Part shown: piece after piece, positions 48,006 to 60,996 of the stretch
Numbering within the stretch: position 1 is the stretch's first letter
How the letters are laid out: every line of letters starts with the position of its first letter
Assembly (NCBI GenBank): GCA_033439765.1
Contig: JAULSN010000001.1
Span: 1,426,001 to 1,490,000, forward strand
Length of the DNA stretch: 64,000 bases
From: Lasiosphaeria ovina
Taxonomy: Eukaryota > Ascomycota > Sordariomycetes > Sordariales > Lasiosphaeriaceae
Reading direction: 5' to 3'
Notes under the pieces: model-generated
Told to the model about the DNA's origin: nothing
Seen by the model: only the letters and a program-made list of their open reading frames with translations
Database searches by the model: none
Translations under genes and position numbers: made by a program

Positions 48006-50592
48006 TGGCGGTCGCTGAGGGAGCTGGATGGCGGTGGTGGAGAGTTGAGAGACCCAAGCTCGAGCGAGGTATTGGCCGCCTTTGGGCCTTTATGCGGAGG
48101 CGTGGCACCCCCAGCCATGGGGGTTGGGGGGCTGCTAGTGCACTGCTCTCGCGGGGGGCAAGAGACGAGTGACCCCCGAACCGGGCAAGCACCTCTAGGT
48201 GGACGCTGCAGCGGGTGACGCGCTAGCCCGCATCTGGCGCCCTGCGTCTAAGAGCCCCAGAAAACTAGCCTCCGCCCGCGCCTCGTCGCTCCACTGCCCA
48301 AAGAACAAATTAATCTGTCGGACGCTTTGAGCCGACGCTTCCCACCTCCCTCCCACGGTGACGGGCAAGACTTCAAGGGACGGAAAGAAGTGGTGTCGCA
48401 CACCGCCGGACGCACGTTGCCTTTCCGTTCCGTGGCATCCGGCGTCTGGTCTAACTGCTCGACACCTCATCCGCACTTTGTACAGATCTGGGTAGGCAGA
48501 GATAAAGAGTTTAGAGACAGATGACACCAGCGCGCCCGCGTCTGATATCAACGGATAGTTTCGCGGCTGCAGACGCCTATCAAGCTGGCAGCTGTCATCA
48601 TCGCTTCAGCCAAAGCCAAATCGAGGCTAGTCATGGTACTCGGTGCAACTGAACCTAAACCGAGCGGTGTCCGTCTGAGGCCTACAGAAAATCCCGTCAC
48701 CTGCTTACGACGGGACGCAGCCCACACTAAGCAGCGCCCGGCCCAGCGCAGTGCATCCGTGGGTCGACTCCAACTTCCAAGCCTGTCCAAGACGGCCTAT
48801 TGCCTGCTTCCTCGCCTGGCTCTTCTTGGCTTTTTCGCCCAAAGCCAATTGCGTGGCGAGTCGCCGCCAGGGCCATGTCTTTCCTTTTGTTCCGTGGCCG
48901 AGCACGCCAGAATTCCCGTTTCTCCCCTTTGTCCTTTGCTTGTTGTGGCTGCTGTCCCCTCCCGCTCCCTCCCCGTTGTCTCACATGACGTCAAATCCAC
49001 GTTTACAGACGGTGACAGTTGCAGCTCGTGCGGGGCGCTGGCTGGAGACAAGACGTCGCTCGTCCTAGGCTCCATTCCCTTCTGCCTATCGAGACTGTGG
49101 GGAGACGGGGTCCTGGGGTCGGGTTTTCTGGGGTTTCTTGCGTCCACCGCCGGCTCAACCTAGCCGGCGGAGGTGATCGAGGAACTATACAGGAGAACAA
49201 ACGGTCACACCCAACCCAGTCTCAATCATCGTGCTCACTCACTGCTGGGCCTGTAGACTTCCAATTGTCTGTCTGCCTCGTGTACCAGTTCCGATGTAAT
49301 TCCAAGCCTGGTCTAGACATGTCTATTGGCCAAGGCACCCGAGGTAAATAAGTAGTCTATAAGATACATGCCGGCGATTACTGTGGTATCGTTCTTCCGC
49401 CTTGCCCTGGTTGTGTTATGGCAGCAAACGGAAGAGCGCGCACGTGTTCCTGTCCTGTACATTCACGTCCGACAAGCATGGCCAATTACATCTTGGCATT
49501 CCGACTCCCGAGAGCCAAAAGAAGAACTCGTTCCCGTGCACGTGGTTCCCACACCAACCTGAATGTGTGCAGTAGTGTACCAGTAATGGAATGAATGTAA
49601 CACACTCTGCCCAGTCCGACTGCGACTTGAAGTCGGTCGTGGTTCAGTCGGTCCCATCCTCTTTGCTTCCGGCAAGACACGGGACCAGGGCAGATCAGGA
49701 AAGCAGTGACACCAACCAAACATTCTTCTTTTCTACAACAGCCAGCAGTACACAACACACCACCCCACTCCTATCATCGCCTGCCCACCCCTTCTCTCCA
49801 CAAGTCTTACGCCCTCTATTCCTAGTCCTAGCCACTACAAGAAGCGCAGAGATTAAAACGGCAGAGGGGGGTTCAAAGTTTCTTCCAATACAAATATATG
49901 CTATAAACCGCCTTTCCCCCAACACCGAGAACAAAACTATACAGCTTTCTTTGCCGAGTGTCTTTGGGCGTGCCGACAAGACAGACAGACAGACAAGAGA
50001 CAGAAAACGAAGCCTCCCTTTCCGCCCACTTTAATAGAGGAACAAGGGAAAAGAGAAACAAAAACAAGATAGGGCCCGGCAATGATACGGAGAGCAAACA
50101 ACAAAACACAAAAGGGGGATTGGATGAGGAATTAGAGAAAAGGAAAAAAGAAAGCCCCCAGCAGACGAGTACAGGTTGCCTGCCTGCCTGCAATCATTCT
50201 TTGCAAACTCCCCCTCCCTGCTCCGCTGGCTCTTCGAACAACAAATAGCCATGCGGTCTTCCATGTGGTCCGGTATATCGATGAATTAGTAGCAACCTCG
50301 CGCCCGCTCTCTGGGCGGCGCTTCGCAGATCAAGGACAGATGTGAGGGTTTTGAGTGTTTCTTTTTTCCGTCTTATTACAAGGGCATATATGGTGGGTCG
50401 TATAACAGTGGGGTTGCAAGTAGAAGCGCGCCATTTTCCTTCGATGCAGTCTTCCATCAGCTAAAATGGTTGAGCGGGGGTTGTCGCATGTCGGACGGCG
50501 TCTGCCGCGACAAGCAAGCACGGTCGCCGGTGAGTCGGCAGCAGGGGTGGATTGGTGGGGCAGATGCGGTGCCAGCTTGGCGTCAAGCTGTA
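48006..50592. other. Intergenic region, about 2.6 kb
   Basis: Exchanger promoter side and 3' flank of the kinase gene. No supported gene; a short GACA repeat lies near 49978-49998 and the sequence becomes A-rich from about 49850 to 50150. Confidence 0.5.
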
Positions 50593-53500
50593 TCAACTGC
50601 CCTCGCCGCCCCTGGCCTTTCCTCTTCTCCTAAAAAAGTCCATGACCTTCCTTGCTGGACCGCTGCTGCCCGAGTGGTCGTGGGTCCGCGAGTACGAGTC
50701 GGTGTCGTAGGCGTCGACGAAGCGCTTGTTCTTCTGGAGAACGCCGCGGTTGGGCTTGCCGCTGTTCGCGGGCCTCCGTCCGTCGTCCTGGGCCGGGAGC
50801 GTCTGCGGATAAGGGGCAGACTCCAGCGGGCGGCGCATGTTGTCGACCGAGGCGTCCGAGGCTGTGTTTAGCACCGCCGCCGGCATGTAGCCCTCGACGT
50901 TGGACGGCCGCCCGTACTGATTGTTGGGGTATTGCTGGTGGCGCCCCGCGTACGGGTCGGCGGAGGCCTGCTGGGGACTGCGCAGCTGCGCGTACATACC
51001 GTCAAGGGTCGCGGCGTCTGCATGTTCTCGGTCGACGTTCTGGTCAATGTACCGCCCGTACTGGTCGACGGCCGGGGGTTCCTGGATCGGCAGGTCCTGC
51101 TGCGAGTCGGGGGGAGCCGACTCGTCGTCCTTGCCGATGCCGATGGCCTTGAGCGAGAACGATGTCGGGATGAAGGAGAAACGCCTAGTGTGCTTCTCTT
51201 GCGACGCCTGCGACCCTGTTATGCTGCCAGACCGCTTCTTTCCCAGCCCTATCGAGAAGGAGCGGCGCGAGCGCTTCGAGTCCATCGACGGCCGCGGCTC
51301 TTCGCCAGCCGGCATCGAGTTGTTCATGCTCACGGGCGGATACCGCTTGCCCTTCTCGCCGCCTGGCTGCTCTGTGCGCTTCCGGTTCCGGCCTCCAAAC
51401 AGGGACCCGCTGCGTCCAAACAGCTTGCCTCCAATCTCGCCCATCGTGCTGGATCTTTTGTGGCCCTTGACCTCGGCCGAGGGCCGCGGCTCTGCGCCCT
51501 CGCCTTCTCGCGCAAACCCAGATACCCTGGCGAATTTGGGGGGCACGCTGATGCTGGGGCGGCCGTACTCCATGCCCTGCTCCTGCGAAGCCGGGCTGGG
51601 CATTCCGTAGGGCTTGGGGCCGCCCTTTGGCGGCTGCTGGATCCTTCCGTGTACGTTGGTGTCGGCCAGCTCTGGGGGCACGGGCTGCCCATATGAAGCG
51701 CGCCCGCCCACGCCGCGGGAGGCGTTGGACTGCATGGATCCGCCCGTCGGAGGGCGGGCCGCAGATGCTGCAGACGCCGCCGTCATGTAAGCGGGATCGG
51801 CCACTGCGCGGGTATCTCGGCCTTGCCGCCCGGCGCCAGCGGCGACGGGTGGGTTGCGGTGAGAGCTCGGCGGTCTCCGCGATGAGACCGGCGCCTTGCC
51901 GTACGCGTCCTTGGCGACGGGGGGGTCTCGGGGGAGTGGCTTGTCGCTAGGCGAGGACGGGCCGACATCGCCGATTTCCACGGGGCCCTCGCTGCCCGAG
52001 CGGGCACGAGTCCTGCTACCCGACTGTTGTGCGCTCGACGAGTCTCCACGCTGGGTTGTCGTGTTGGGGGCGACGTACTCGACCTGCACCGTGCGGCGCT
52101 TGTTGTCTCGCTGCTGCTTGGCATACGCGCTCTCGGCCTCGGGATCAATGGTGCGCTGCTTGCTCGCGGCTAAGCCGCCAATGGGGGGCGCCGGGGCCGT
52201 CTTCTTGGACGACTCGCGCACCGAGGCGCTCCGCGTGATGACGGGCGCCTCGCCCTCGTCCTCGGCCGGCACCGTCGTGTTTTGGATCTCGCCGGGCGTC
52301 GTGGTGCTTGACGTGATGAACTCGACCACGTGGGCGTACTCACTCAACCAGCTGTGGCGGGCGACCTCGAACAAGTCCGCTCTCTTACGTGGGTTGGGCA
52401 CGAGTATCCGCCGCAGCAGGTCGCGGGCATGGGGAGTGACGTATTCGGGGAAGGTGAGGGGCGTGTTGACAATGTATTTGTACAAGAGGTTAATGTTGTC
52501 GCCTTCGGGATTGGCCGGGTCGTCGTCGAACGGGAGATAACCGGCGAGCATGGCGTACTGGGCATGTTAGCGGCGGTAGGAAGGGGGCAAGTAGGGGCAC
52601 GTCACATACTAGAATAACTCCGCAGCTCCAGACATCCACCTTTCGGCCCGTGTACAGCGAGTCGCTGACTACCAGCTCGGGGGCTGCGTAGCAGGGGCTG
52701 CCGCAGCTCGTCTGCATGAGGTCGCCCTTGCGCGAGCCGTTGGGCTTGATCTTGTCTAGTCCCATGCGCTTGACGAACTCGCGGTCCGTCAGGTTCACCT
52801 CCTCGTCTTCCGACAGCTCCTCGTTGGGGTCGAACGTGTTGGCAAACCCAAAGTCGGTGATGATGATGTTGCGATTGCGGTCGAGCAGCAGGTTCTCCAG
52901 CTTGAGATCGCGGTGCACGATGCCCTTCTTGTGGAGGTAGCCGACGCCCGACACGAGCTGGGCAAACAGCCGCCGTGCGGCGTTGTCCCGCAGGTAGCGG
53001 TGGTTGAGGATGTAGTCGAACAGCTCGCCCCCCGACGCGTACTCGAGCACGATGCCGTAGTGCCGCTCCGACTCTTCCATCTTGTGCAGCCGCACAATGT
53101 TGGGGTGGGTCAGCTGCTTGAGGATGGCGACCTCGCGCATGATCTTGGCCATGCGGGACGGGTTGCTGCCCAGCTGGTCCTTCTTGATGAGCTTGATGGC
53201 GACCTGGAGTCTGGTTAGCAGGGTTTCGGAGCGCTACAGCGCGTCGACATACCTGGACGCCGCCTTCTTGCTTCCACCCGAGCTTGACCTTGCCGAACTC
53301 GCCCTCGCCAATGGTATTGCCCAAGATGTACTCGCCAAACTTTGTGTGCTTCTCCCTCTTGGAATGATCGTGCCGGCTTCTTCCGCCGCGGCGGCTCTCG
53401 TCTTCGCCGGTGCCCACGACCGGGGGGGTCGCCGCGTCGTCGTCCTGGCTGCCCACGTGATGCGGCTGGGCCTGGGCGATTCGCTCCTTCTCCCGCTCAA

Positions 53501-54209
53501 TGTCGACCTCGGGCTGCGAGATCAGTATACTATTAAGAATTTCGCTCGCCTCTCGCGAGGGGCCCTTGGGCGGGTGGCCCGCAGCGGGCGGCGTGCGGAC
53601 AGCCGTTGGCGGCTGGGCCGACGGCCGTGTCTCGCGCGTGCTGCTGGACCGCTGCGGCGGCTCCTGAGCCATCTGGTTGGCCCGGCGGTTGCGGGAGCTC
53701 TGTGCGGCAGCCTCGTCCATGCGCGCCGCGTCCATGTTGCCGTTGGTGTCCCTGGCCTGCTCGGGGTGCGGTGCTCGCCGAGGCGAATTGGCGGGGCGCT
53801 CGCTCGTCTGTGCAGCGCGTCGGGCGCTCGATCCGCCGTTGGCGTGGTGGTGCGTCGACGACGTGCGTGGGGGCACGGCGGTGGGCATGTTTCGCCTTCG
53901 GTCAGACGACGAGGCGTGCTGGTCCGATGACGCCGACAGGCTCGAGACGGGGGCGGGCGACGCGAGGGCGACGCGGGAGCTCATGGGCGAGCCGAGCCCG
54001 GTCTGCGAGTCGTTGGCGCTGGGATTCCGCGAGGGCCGTCGTGATGATGATGCCGGTGATGCTCCTGCGGTGTGCTGATTCGCATGGTGGCCCGAGGCGT
54101 CTCGCGTCGGGGAGGAATGGGACGACGGGTACTGGGGATTGGGCGACGGCGAGTTGAGGGCAGCGATTGACGTTGGATGGAGCGGCGCCGTCTGGAGAGC
54201 ACTAGACAT
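50593..54209 (-). CDS. KIN4: Kin4-type serine/threonine kinase (CAMKL group)
   Basis: Three exons: 54209-53253, 53203-52610, 52557-50593 (introns 49 and 52 bases), 1171 residues. In yeast Kin4 and Frk1 act in the spindle-position checkpoint; the role here is inferred. A Ser-rich N-terminus of about 290 residues precedes the kinase domain (about 291-600): Gly loop [12 protein letters not shown] Lys323 at the start of exon 2, HRDLKLEN with Asp418, DFG from Asp436. The activation loop is long (SEDEEVN insert) and ends [16 protein letters not shown] with Thr484; then [21 protein letters not shown], the insertion I associate with Kin4. The C-terminal 550 residues are disordered, closing with a basic block [14 protein letters not shown]. 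The start at MSSALQ is preferred over an in-frame Met 19 codons upstream. Confidence 0.9.
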
Positions 54210-57200
54210 TTTCCCACGCCGACGCGCAGAGTGGCCGAGCGGGCGATTGCAGCACTGCGGGAGCAAATTTGCGTCGATGTTGTTCCTGGAGCGAGCAGAG
54301 GCCGGGATAAGCTGGGCTGAGCTGCACTAGGGTTGGGGGTGGGCGCCAGGAGGCGGCCAAGCAGAGAGGGCGACTAAAAAAAAGCTGGCAGTTTCAAAAC
54401 AGCCCTCTGCACAATGCACGGCCTGGCAATCGGCGGGCTTGACGGCCCGTTTGCAAACAAGACCGGACGGCGGGCAACCGGTCGCTGAAATTACCAATCG
54501 ATCTGCTCAGGCTATCATTTTGCTGTGGAGGGATTTGCAGGCAGTTTTCGAAGACGCTTCTGTGCAGCGTGCAGATCGCCCGTTGGCGCTGCCTCGACGT
54601 CGTCTTCAGGTAGGTTGGGCGGTCGCCGGGCGGTCGACTCGAGTTGTTGGTGTGCGGCGGTCGGGTGTTGGCGACGCGATTGTGAAAGGGGGACCCAACC
54701 TAGGCGGCCCAGTCGTCTTACTCTTGGAGCTTGTTTAGTTGTTTACTTGCGCCGTAGCCGCAGGACAATGCGCCCGACAGAGCCAGCAGGCGGACTCGAC
54801 GTTGGATTCGAGCACGACGATGTGTGCCTGCTCGCTCGAGTGTTTTTCGTCTGTAGCGGCGGCCGGACGGCGAGGCGAGGCAAGGTGACGCTGGGCAGCG
54901 AGGATGAAGTCTGGTGGATCCAACGACGGAATTTGTCGAGATGAGATGTTCGTGCTCCTGCCAGCGCTCAGCGCCCGTCGCTCTGTCTCTGGACCCTGCA
55001 GATACATGGCTTTACGGAATACAGTGGGGCGTGCGCCAGAGTCGAGCCTTGGCGGCTAGTGTGTGCAGTAGCAGCAAAGAGCGGGTACATGGGCTGGCTG
55101 CACGGCTCGCCTGCACTCGACGTACCTGCTGTTTGGGCGGCCCGAGCTGCAATTGTTGGATATAATTGCCCAGCCCAGCTCAATGGAAGCTGCTTGGCTC
55201 AGCTTCCGTCGCCTGGACCTGACTTTGATGTCGACGGCCCGGAGACTGGTGCGAGTGACTGCCATTGTCAACATGACCCGTGGACATTACGGATACCGTC
55301 GTAACATTATCTCCATAGGAGCTTGCCACTGACAGCAGCCATTTTTGCTGCCCTCCCTCTGGCAACCAAGCCGTGAACCAGTTCAGACCTATCCTGAGGT
55401 AAATTGTCTAGCAACCACAACCACAGCCCCAACCAGATGCCACAGCCCGTCACCTCCGGGCCGCAACACTGGGCCATCTCCGAGTCGGGCGCTGTGTGAC
55501 GCCAGGATATTTGTGTCAGCCAGTCCTGCCTACCTGCTATTTGCTACCGTCCTGCCATCTCGCCTTCGTCGTAGCTTGACTTGGCCAACAGCGCTGTCTC
55601 GCCCGAGCCAAGGCGGGCTGCTTGCTACGCCGGCGGTGCCCAGCCAGTGCCAGACATACATAAAATACAAGGACTCGCCTCTGCGTCTGTGGGCAGCACT
55701 GCAGCAAGAGTCCAAGGTCCAAGGCAGACCGCCGCCCCAGCTGCCCGGATTGCTCGCCATGCTATGGCAGTAGTGCTAGAGTGCTAACTGTTTGAGCGAG
55801 CGAGCCTTGACGCCATGTTTAGCCGAACTCTGCGAACTCAAATCTTACCAGCTCTAGCCGGCAGCTAGTCGACTAGCCAGGGCAGCGCAGGGCATCTGAT
55901 TCCGATATCACTCCCTGGCGCTGCAGCCTTTAAATGCCAGATGCCGGCTTGCCACCGTTCTTCGCTGTCCCAAGGGCGAGGCCACGGGAGGCTGTAGAGG
56001 CTACTGTTTACAAGGGGCTATAGAGATTGCTATTTGCCTGCACGGAGTAGAATTGGTCATTTCTCCCATTCGCCCTGGCCTCGTTGCCTGACTCATCTGT
56101 TATGAAGGATTGCCGTTGGTCGTGGGCCGCGGCGTAGAAGCACGCCCAGCGCCCACCTCCTCTGATTGCCGTCATTGCCCCCAAATTGGCTAGAATACCA
56201 CAAAGCTCAGTGTGCCCATAGGTGACGGGGAGACCAAGCGAGCGCCAGGGGCTCAGGGGCTGCAGTCTGCGAGCGGGTTCTGCCCTCTGCACAGTCTGCA
56301 GTGATGGATGCAGTCAACATTCCCCAGCCTGCACCTGCACGTCCGCCTCTGCTGGACATCTTCACCCGTCGCCTCGCACCACCATGGCATGGCCCCGGAG
56401 CAGCATGATCCAACGTCGCTGCGTGCTAGAGTGCAAGGGACCCTCAGAGCGCGGCCGTCAGCCGTTGGGCGCGGCCTCCCATTCGCCGGGCCAGCCCACG
56501 CGTCGCTCCCATGGGAACATGACGCGCCCTTGCCCAGCGAGGCATGAACTGCTACTTTACGCTGGCGTCGGAGCTGCCAAACATCGTGCGCGTTTCTTTT
56601 TTAGCCCCATCGGCCTTGCATTAACTTGGTGGGTAGAAAAGGGATGGGCCACGATCGCCAGCGACCCGCACGCGCAGCCGGCTTCCACAGTCGCACACGG
56701 GCGCCGGCAAAAATATCGCCATATGCCATATTGGTGGATGGGTATTGGAATTTGGGGTGGGCTCCAAAGGGACGCACACCTCCCTCTATCCCCCCCCCCC
56801 CGTCCCTTCTTTGCATGAAACACCTGGGATGACAGAGTGGGACGGGAAGCAATAAAAGTCCCCTTCGTCATCACAACAGGATTTTCCCTCTCTCCGTTTT
56901 AATTTCTCCTCGCCTTTGCGCGACGGCGTCCTCCACCGCCCGCCGCCCTTTATTGGGCTCGACACTTGTTTTTTTCTTCTTTCCTACGAGCCGCTTCCGA
57001 ATGACGGAAAGGAAGGCATTGACGGCCGGAGATGAGGCGCATGGGAAACGCAGGGATCTGCACTCGCGCGGTGCGGCACCACGTCGGCTGGAGGGTGGGG
57101 GAGCGTCGTCTCACATATCCATCCCATGCCCGAAGGCGGCCGCTTTGTTTCCACGCGGCTTCGATGGGCCTTCGGCGTGCGGCTGATCTGAGGCCATCCC

Positions 57201-58057
57201 GGCAGCAAACGGCTTCTTTTTTTCTTCTTCCGTCTCTACTTTCCTGTGTAACATGTTGCTGAAATTCGCACACTACACAGTAAACGACCTGACAGCACTC
57301 AGCGTAGACTTACCATGCCCTGTCTCGTGCCGCGTGCGTAGCATCTCCAGACCGCTGCCTGGCTCGGGCTGTCGAGTTTGTGACAGACGACTCGTTCTCG
57401 CCTTCACACGCGCCATGCCTGAGGGCCAATATAGTGCTATGGTTATAGGCCCTCCGTCCAAACCGAGCCGACTGGAAGGGCGGGATTTATCTACGTATGC
57501 CTGCAACCAGCGGCGGGCTCGACGCGGATCCCGGATCTTAGGGGGACGCGAGGGCCCACCCGCATTATCGTGACGCCATTGCCCTCCCAGGGGTTCCCCA
57601 GACTGCAACGCGCGAGATTGTGAAGGGTCCAGACCCTCAAACCTTGGGTGCGCCAGTGAGCATTGCCAGTGAACATTTCCGTGCCTGATGGGGCGCTCCC
57701 TAATGACATGGCCGCCATGCTATCGCGCAGAAGAAGGTCGACGGCCGCTTGGCTGCCACCTATCTCTGCTGGCCAGGCCTGGAGCGGGTAAGCCTGGCAG
57801 CGGACAGTGCCTCGTCCAAAGACTTGCACTAGACTCTCGGTCCTGGCAAGCCTGGACTGCCTGGACTGCCTGGCACCCGAAAGAAAGAAAGAAAAGTGAT
57901 CAAACTGGCCGCCACCGGCTGGCTGCATGCCTACAGCCAAAACAGCGCTGGTTGTTTCACTCCGTGGCCGACCCGGCAGCGTACATGCACTAGACCTCAG
58001 CCGAGTTGCGCCCAACCGAGCAGATGACTTGTCGGTGCGTGCCCCTCAATTGGGTAT
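54210..58057. other. Gene-free stretch of 3.8 kb
   Basis: I see no protein with a recognisable domain on either strand. The sequence is full of short GCCTGGC/CAGCCAG words but no clear tandem array. The left end is the kinase promoter and the right end the GWT1 3' flank. A homopolymer C10 lies near 56790-56800. A lineage-specific or non-coding RNA gene cannot be excluded. Confidence 0.5.
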
Positions 58058-59603
58058 CTACATTTTGACAGAAATATCGTACATGTCCAGACCCACAGCC
58101 ACCGCGGTCACAAACGCCATGTAGGCGACCATTATCCCCATGGTGGTTACCCGGCTCACGTCAAGGGTCGGCACCGTCATGTTCACCAGCCCGGTGAGCA
58201 GGTTGGCCAGGAGGAACACGGCGAGGCCGTTGCGGTTGTACGCCCTCAGCACGCGGCTGGTGGCGGTGTCGTGCGCCTCCTTCTCGGCGCGGGCGTCCTG
58301 GGCGCTGTAGAAGCCCGGGAAGAGCAGCGTGTCGACAAGGCAAAAGGCTGACACGAGCGCCGTGTTGAAGGCCGCCACCCACAGCACGTAGGGCAGGTTG
58401 GCGAGCCGCCGCGACACTGTCAGCCCCGCGCCGTACGTATAGTCGGTGCAAGCGTAGTACAGCGCCGTCCAGGCCAGCGACCACAACGTCGTGTGCAGCA
58501 GGAACGCCGTCACGCGGCCGCTGCCCCGCGAGCCCAGGCTCCGCGGCAGCACCGACATGCCGGCGTCCTGGCCCGACAGGAAGATGGCTAGGTACCCAAA
58601 GAAGCTAAACACGCCCTCGCGGTTCTTGGACAGCAGGTCGACGCGCGGGCCCGCCAGGATGAAGGCCTTGAGGGTCGTGCTCTCGAGGACGACCTGGTAG
58701 GCAACGGCGAGCAGGACGGCCAGCCCGGCGTACGAGGGGACGAAGCGCAGGGCCGACTGGAAGAGGGCGACAAAGGGGGGCAGGAAGCCGAGCGTGAAGA
58801 AGAAGTTCCAGTGCACGCCGTACTCGGACACGTGCTCGGCGTAGTCGAGGCCCTTGACGCTGACAAGGCGCACGAGGCCGAGGACGAACAGCGGCATCGA
58901 GTGGCGCAGCGATTGCCGCAGGCGGAGGGCCAGGGATGTGTAGCGGCCCTCGGCGCGCTCCTTTAGCAGCGGGCGGGCGCCGACGAGGCCGGCTGAGAAG
59001 ACGAACGACCCGACGCCCATGTCCATCAGCGACGTGCCCCACGTCTCGACCTTGGCGAAGCGGCGCGGGAACAGGCGGAAGTCGACGGCGAGGATGCAGA
59101 TGCACGTGACGACCATCATGTTGCCGCGGTAGCTGGTCAGGAACGGCTTGGTTGACAGCACGCCGAGCGGGGCGGCCTTGGCGGGGGCGGTCGGAGGGCG
59201 CCTGGGCTTCTTGCGGCGGCCCTGGCTCGGGGGGAGGGTGTAGACAAAAGCGGCCGTGGCAAGCAGCAGCACGTTGAGCAGCAGCGGCGCGGCCGAGTAC
59301 AGCGTGACCGACAGGAGGAGGGCGCCGACGTTGAGGAGGAAGTCGACGACGAGGGCGAGGGCCGAGGTCGGCCTGAAGAAGGACTGGCGCGCCTGAAGGA
59401 CGGACCAGAGCAGGCAGACGATCTGCGAGGGCCAAGTCAGCAAGCACACGACGCGAAGCGGCAGCTTGGTCTTGGTCTGGGGTGTCTCATACCGGGGCCA
59501 CAGCGCAGACCTGGGCGATCTCGACCACGGACCCGCCCAACAGGTTCGACACAAAATCCTCCTTGAGCTGCTTGTAGCTCGGCGCGGCTGATGCGTTGGC
59601 CAT
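58058..59603 (-). CDS. GWT1: GPI-anchor inositol acyltransferase Gwt1
   Basis: ER membrane enzyme that acylates the inositol of GlcN-PI, an early step of GPI-anchor synthesis and the target of the antifungal manogepix. Two exons: 59603-59493 and 59422-58058 (intron 70 bases), 491 residues, a normal length. It begins [20 protein letters not shown]; the join [22 protein letters not shown] fits the family. About twelve hydrophobic segments follow, with the conserved lumenal/cytosolic blocks [70 protein letters not shown] and, near the end, [17 protein letters not shown]. The intergenic space to the divergent BTB-like gene is 1.4 kb. Confident call. Confidence 0.95.
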
Positions 59604-60114
59604 GGTGTCTAGGAGTTGCTGGGAGTTGCCTGTGTTGTGCTCGGTCGGGCCTGGGCTGGGTGCGGGGAAGAGACGAAAGGAGAACAGGGAGGAAAGGACA
59701 GTTGTTTCACATCAAGACAGCATCGCTGTGCAGGCAGTTGAGACACTGGACCGGCAATTGGTGGTGGGCGCGGCAGTAAGCGACGTGGAAGTGACGGCGT
59801 CGATGTCGAAGCTACCTTACCTAGGTAGATCGCAGCCTCGCATTGACAGGTTGCAACTTTTTCAGCCTTCAGTGGCTGTCATCTGTCATCAGTGGCTGTT
59901 CGTTTCTAAACGAGTGTGTGCATGGCTGGCCAATCACGATGACCGTGGCTGTCGCCCCCACGTCAGGCTGGCATGCAGCCACTCAGGGTCAGGTCCATGT
60001 CAGGGATAGCGCGCAGGGGTCTCGCTCGCTAGCGAGGTGGGCGACGTCAGGCCAGCGACTTACACCAGCTTCACTCTCAACACCAGAATTCAAGGTCCAA
60101 AGTCATCAGCATGT

Positions 60115-60240
60115 ACCTTTCCTCTACATTTCCTGCACATTTACTCCGCATTCCCTGCACTTGCCTGCACCTTTCCTTTGCATTGCCTTGACTTTCCTCC
60201 ACCTTTGCTGCACCTTCCCTCCCTCTGGCGCCTTTCCTTT
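60115..60240. repeat. Degenerate pyrimidine-rich tandem (about 11-12-base unit)
   Basis: Repeated variants of CTTTCCTGCAC/TTGCCTGCAC through about 125 bases, with no consistent reading frame. Unit boundaries are approximate. Confidence 0.65.
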
Positions 60241-60846
60241 GGCCTGATAAGATGAGCTCCTGCACAGCCGCGACTTCTTTCACGTCTGGCTCTCGCCGAC
60301 GCACCTGACAAGTGACGGGTCTGTCTCGCAGGATACTGCCGAGGTGGCCGAGGCGGGAAGTGATAAGTGAATGGATGGCGAGACTGGTCGCCTGCGCGGC
60401 GTTGGATGACGTCCACAGGTGATTTTGTCGCGGGCGTGCGCCATCGCCTTCTTTGTGCTCGGTCCCATTGCGTCGGTAGACTGCCGCAACGCTCGGAAGC
60501 GTGCAGCTTGGGCAACATGCCACCCCGCTGCGCCGCCGCAACAACCCTCTCCCTCGCCCTCTCTTTGTCCGCCTGTCGCCCCCGTTCGTGTCAAGGAGCT
60601 TTGTCGCTCGCGCGTCGCCGCCGCCTGTGACTCAACCCTGCGCGGTTCGCCTGCTTTGACCGCGGCCTGTCTTTCAGCCCCTGGCGAGATGCGACATGGC
60701 CGGCCTGCCTACAAAAGCAGCTGGCGGAGTGTCGACCTGCTCGCCCTCAGATCCGCTTGGATCTGCTGTATATGTCATTGACATCAAGCGTCTGCTCGCC
60801 AACGCACAACTTAGACGCATCAACGACTTAGCAACAACGATATTAA

Positions 60847-60982
60847 CAGACACGGACAGAAAGAGACAGTCCCAGACAGAGAGACAGCCCCACACAGAGA
60901 CAAACAGGCCCGGGCAGAGAGACAGCCCCGGAAAAACAGAAACAGGTAGAGACGGAGACAGCCAGACAGACACGGCACGAAA
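60847..60982. repeat. Purine-rich GACAG/GAGACAG degenerate repeat
   Basis: Imperfect GACAGA, GAGACAGC and ACAGAGAGACAG units over about 135 bases, ending 14 bases before the ATG of the BTB-like gene, so almost certainly in its leader. Confidence 0.8.
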
Positions 60983-60996
60983 GTGACATCCCTACC

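Larger units (their letters stand above)
59604..60996. other. Divergent promoter region with two low-complexity blocks
   Basis: Lies between GWT1 and the BTB-like gene. It holds a pyrimidine-rich quasi-repeat at 60115-60240 and a purine-rich GACAG repeat at 60847-60982 that runs up to the start codon at 60997. No supported gene. Confidence 0.6.

Noticed and set aside
54210..58057. Several 60-200-codon frames in the gene-free stretch
   Set aside because: Low-complexity composition, no domains, no coherent splice structure.
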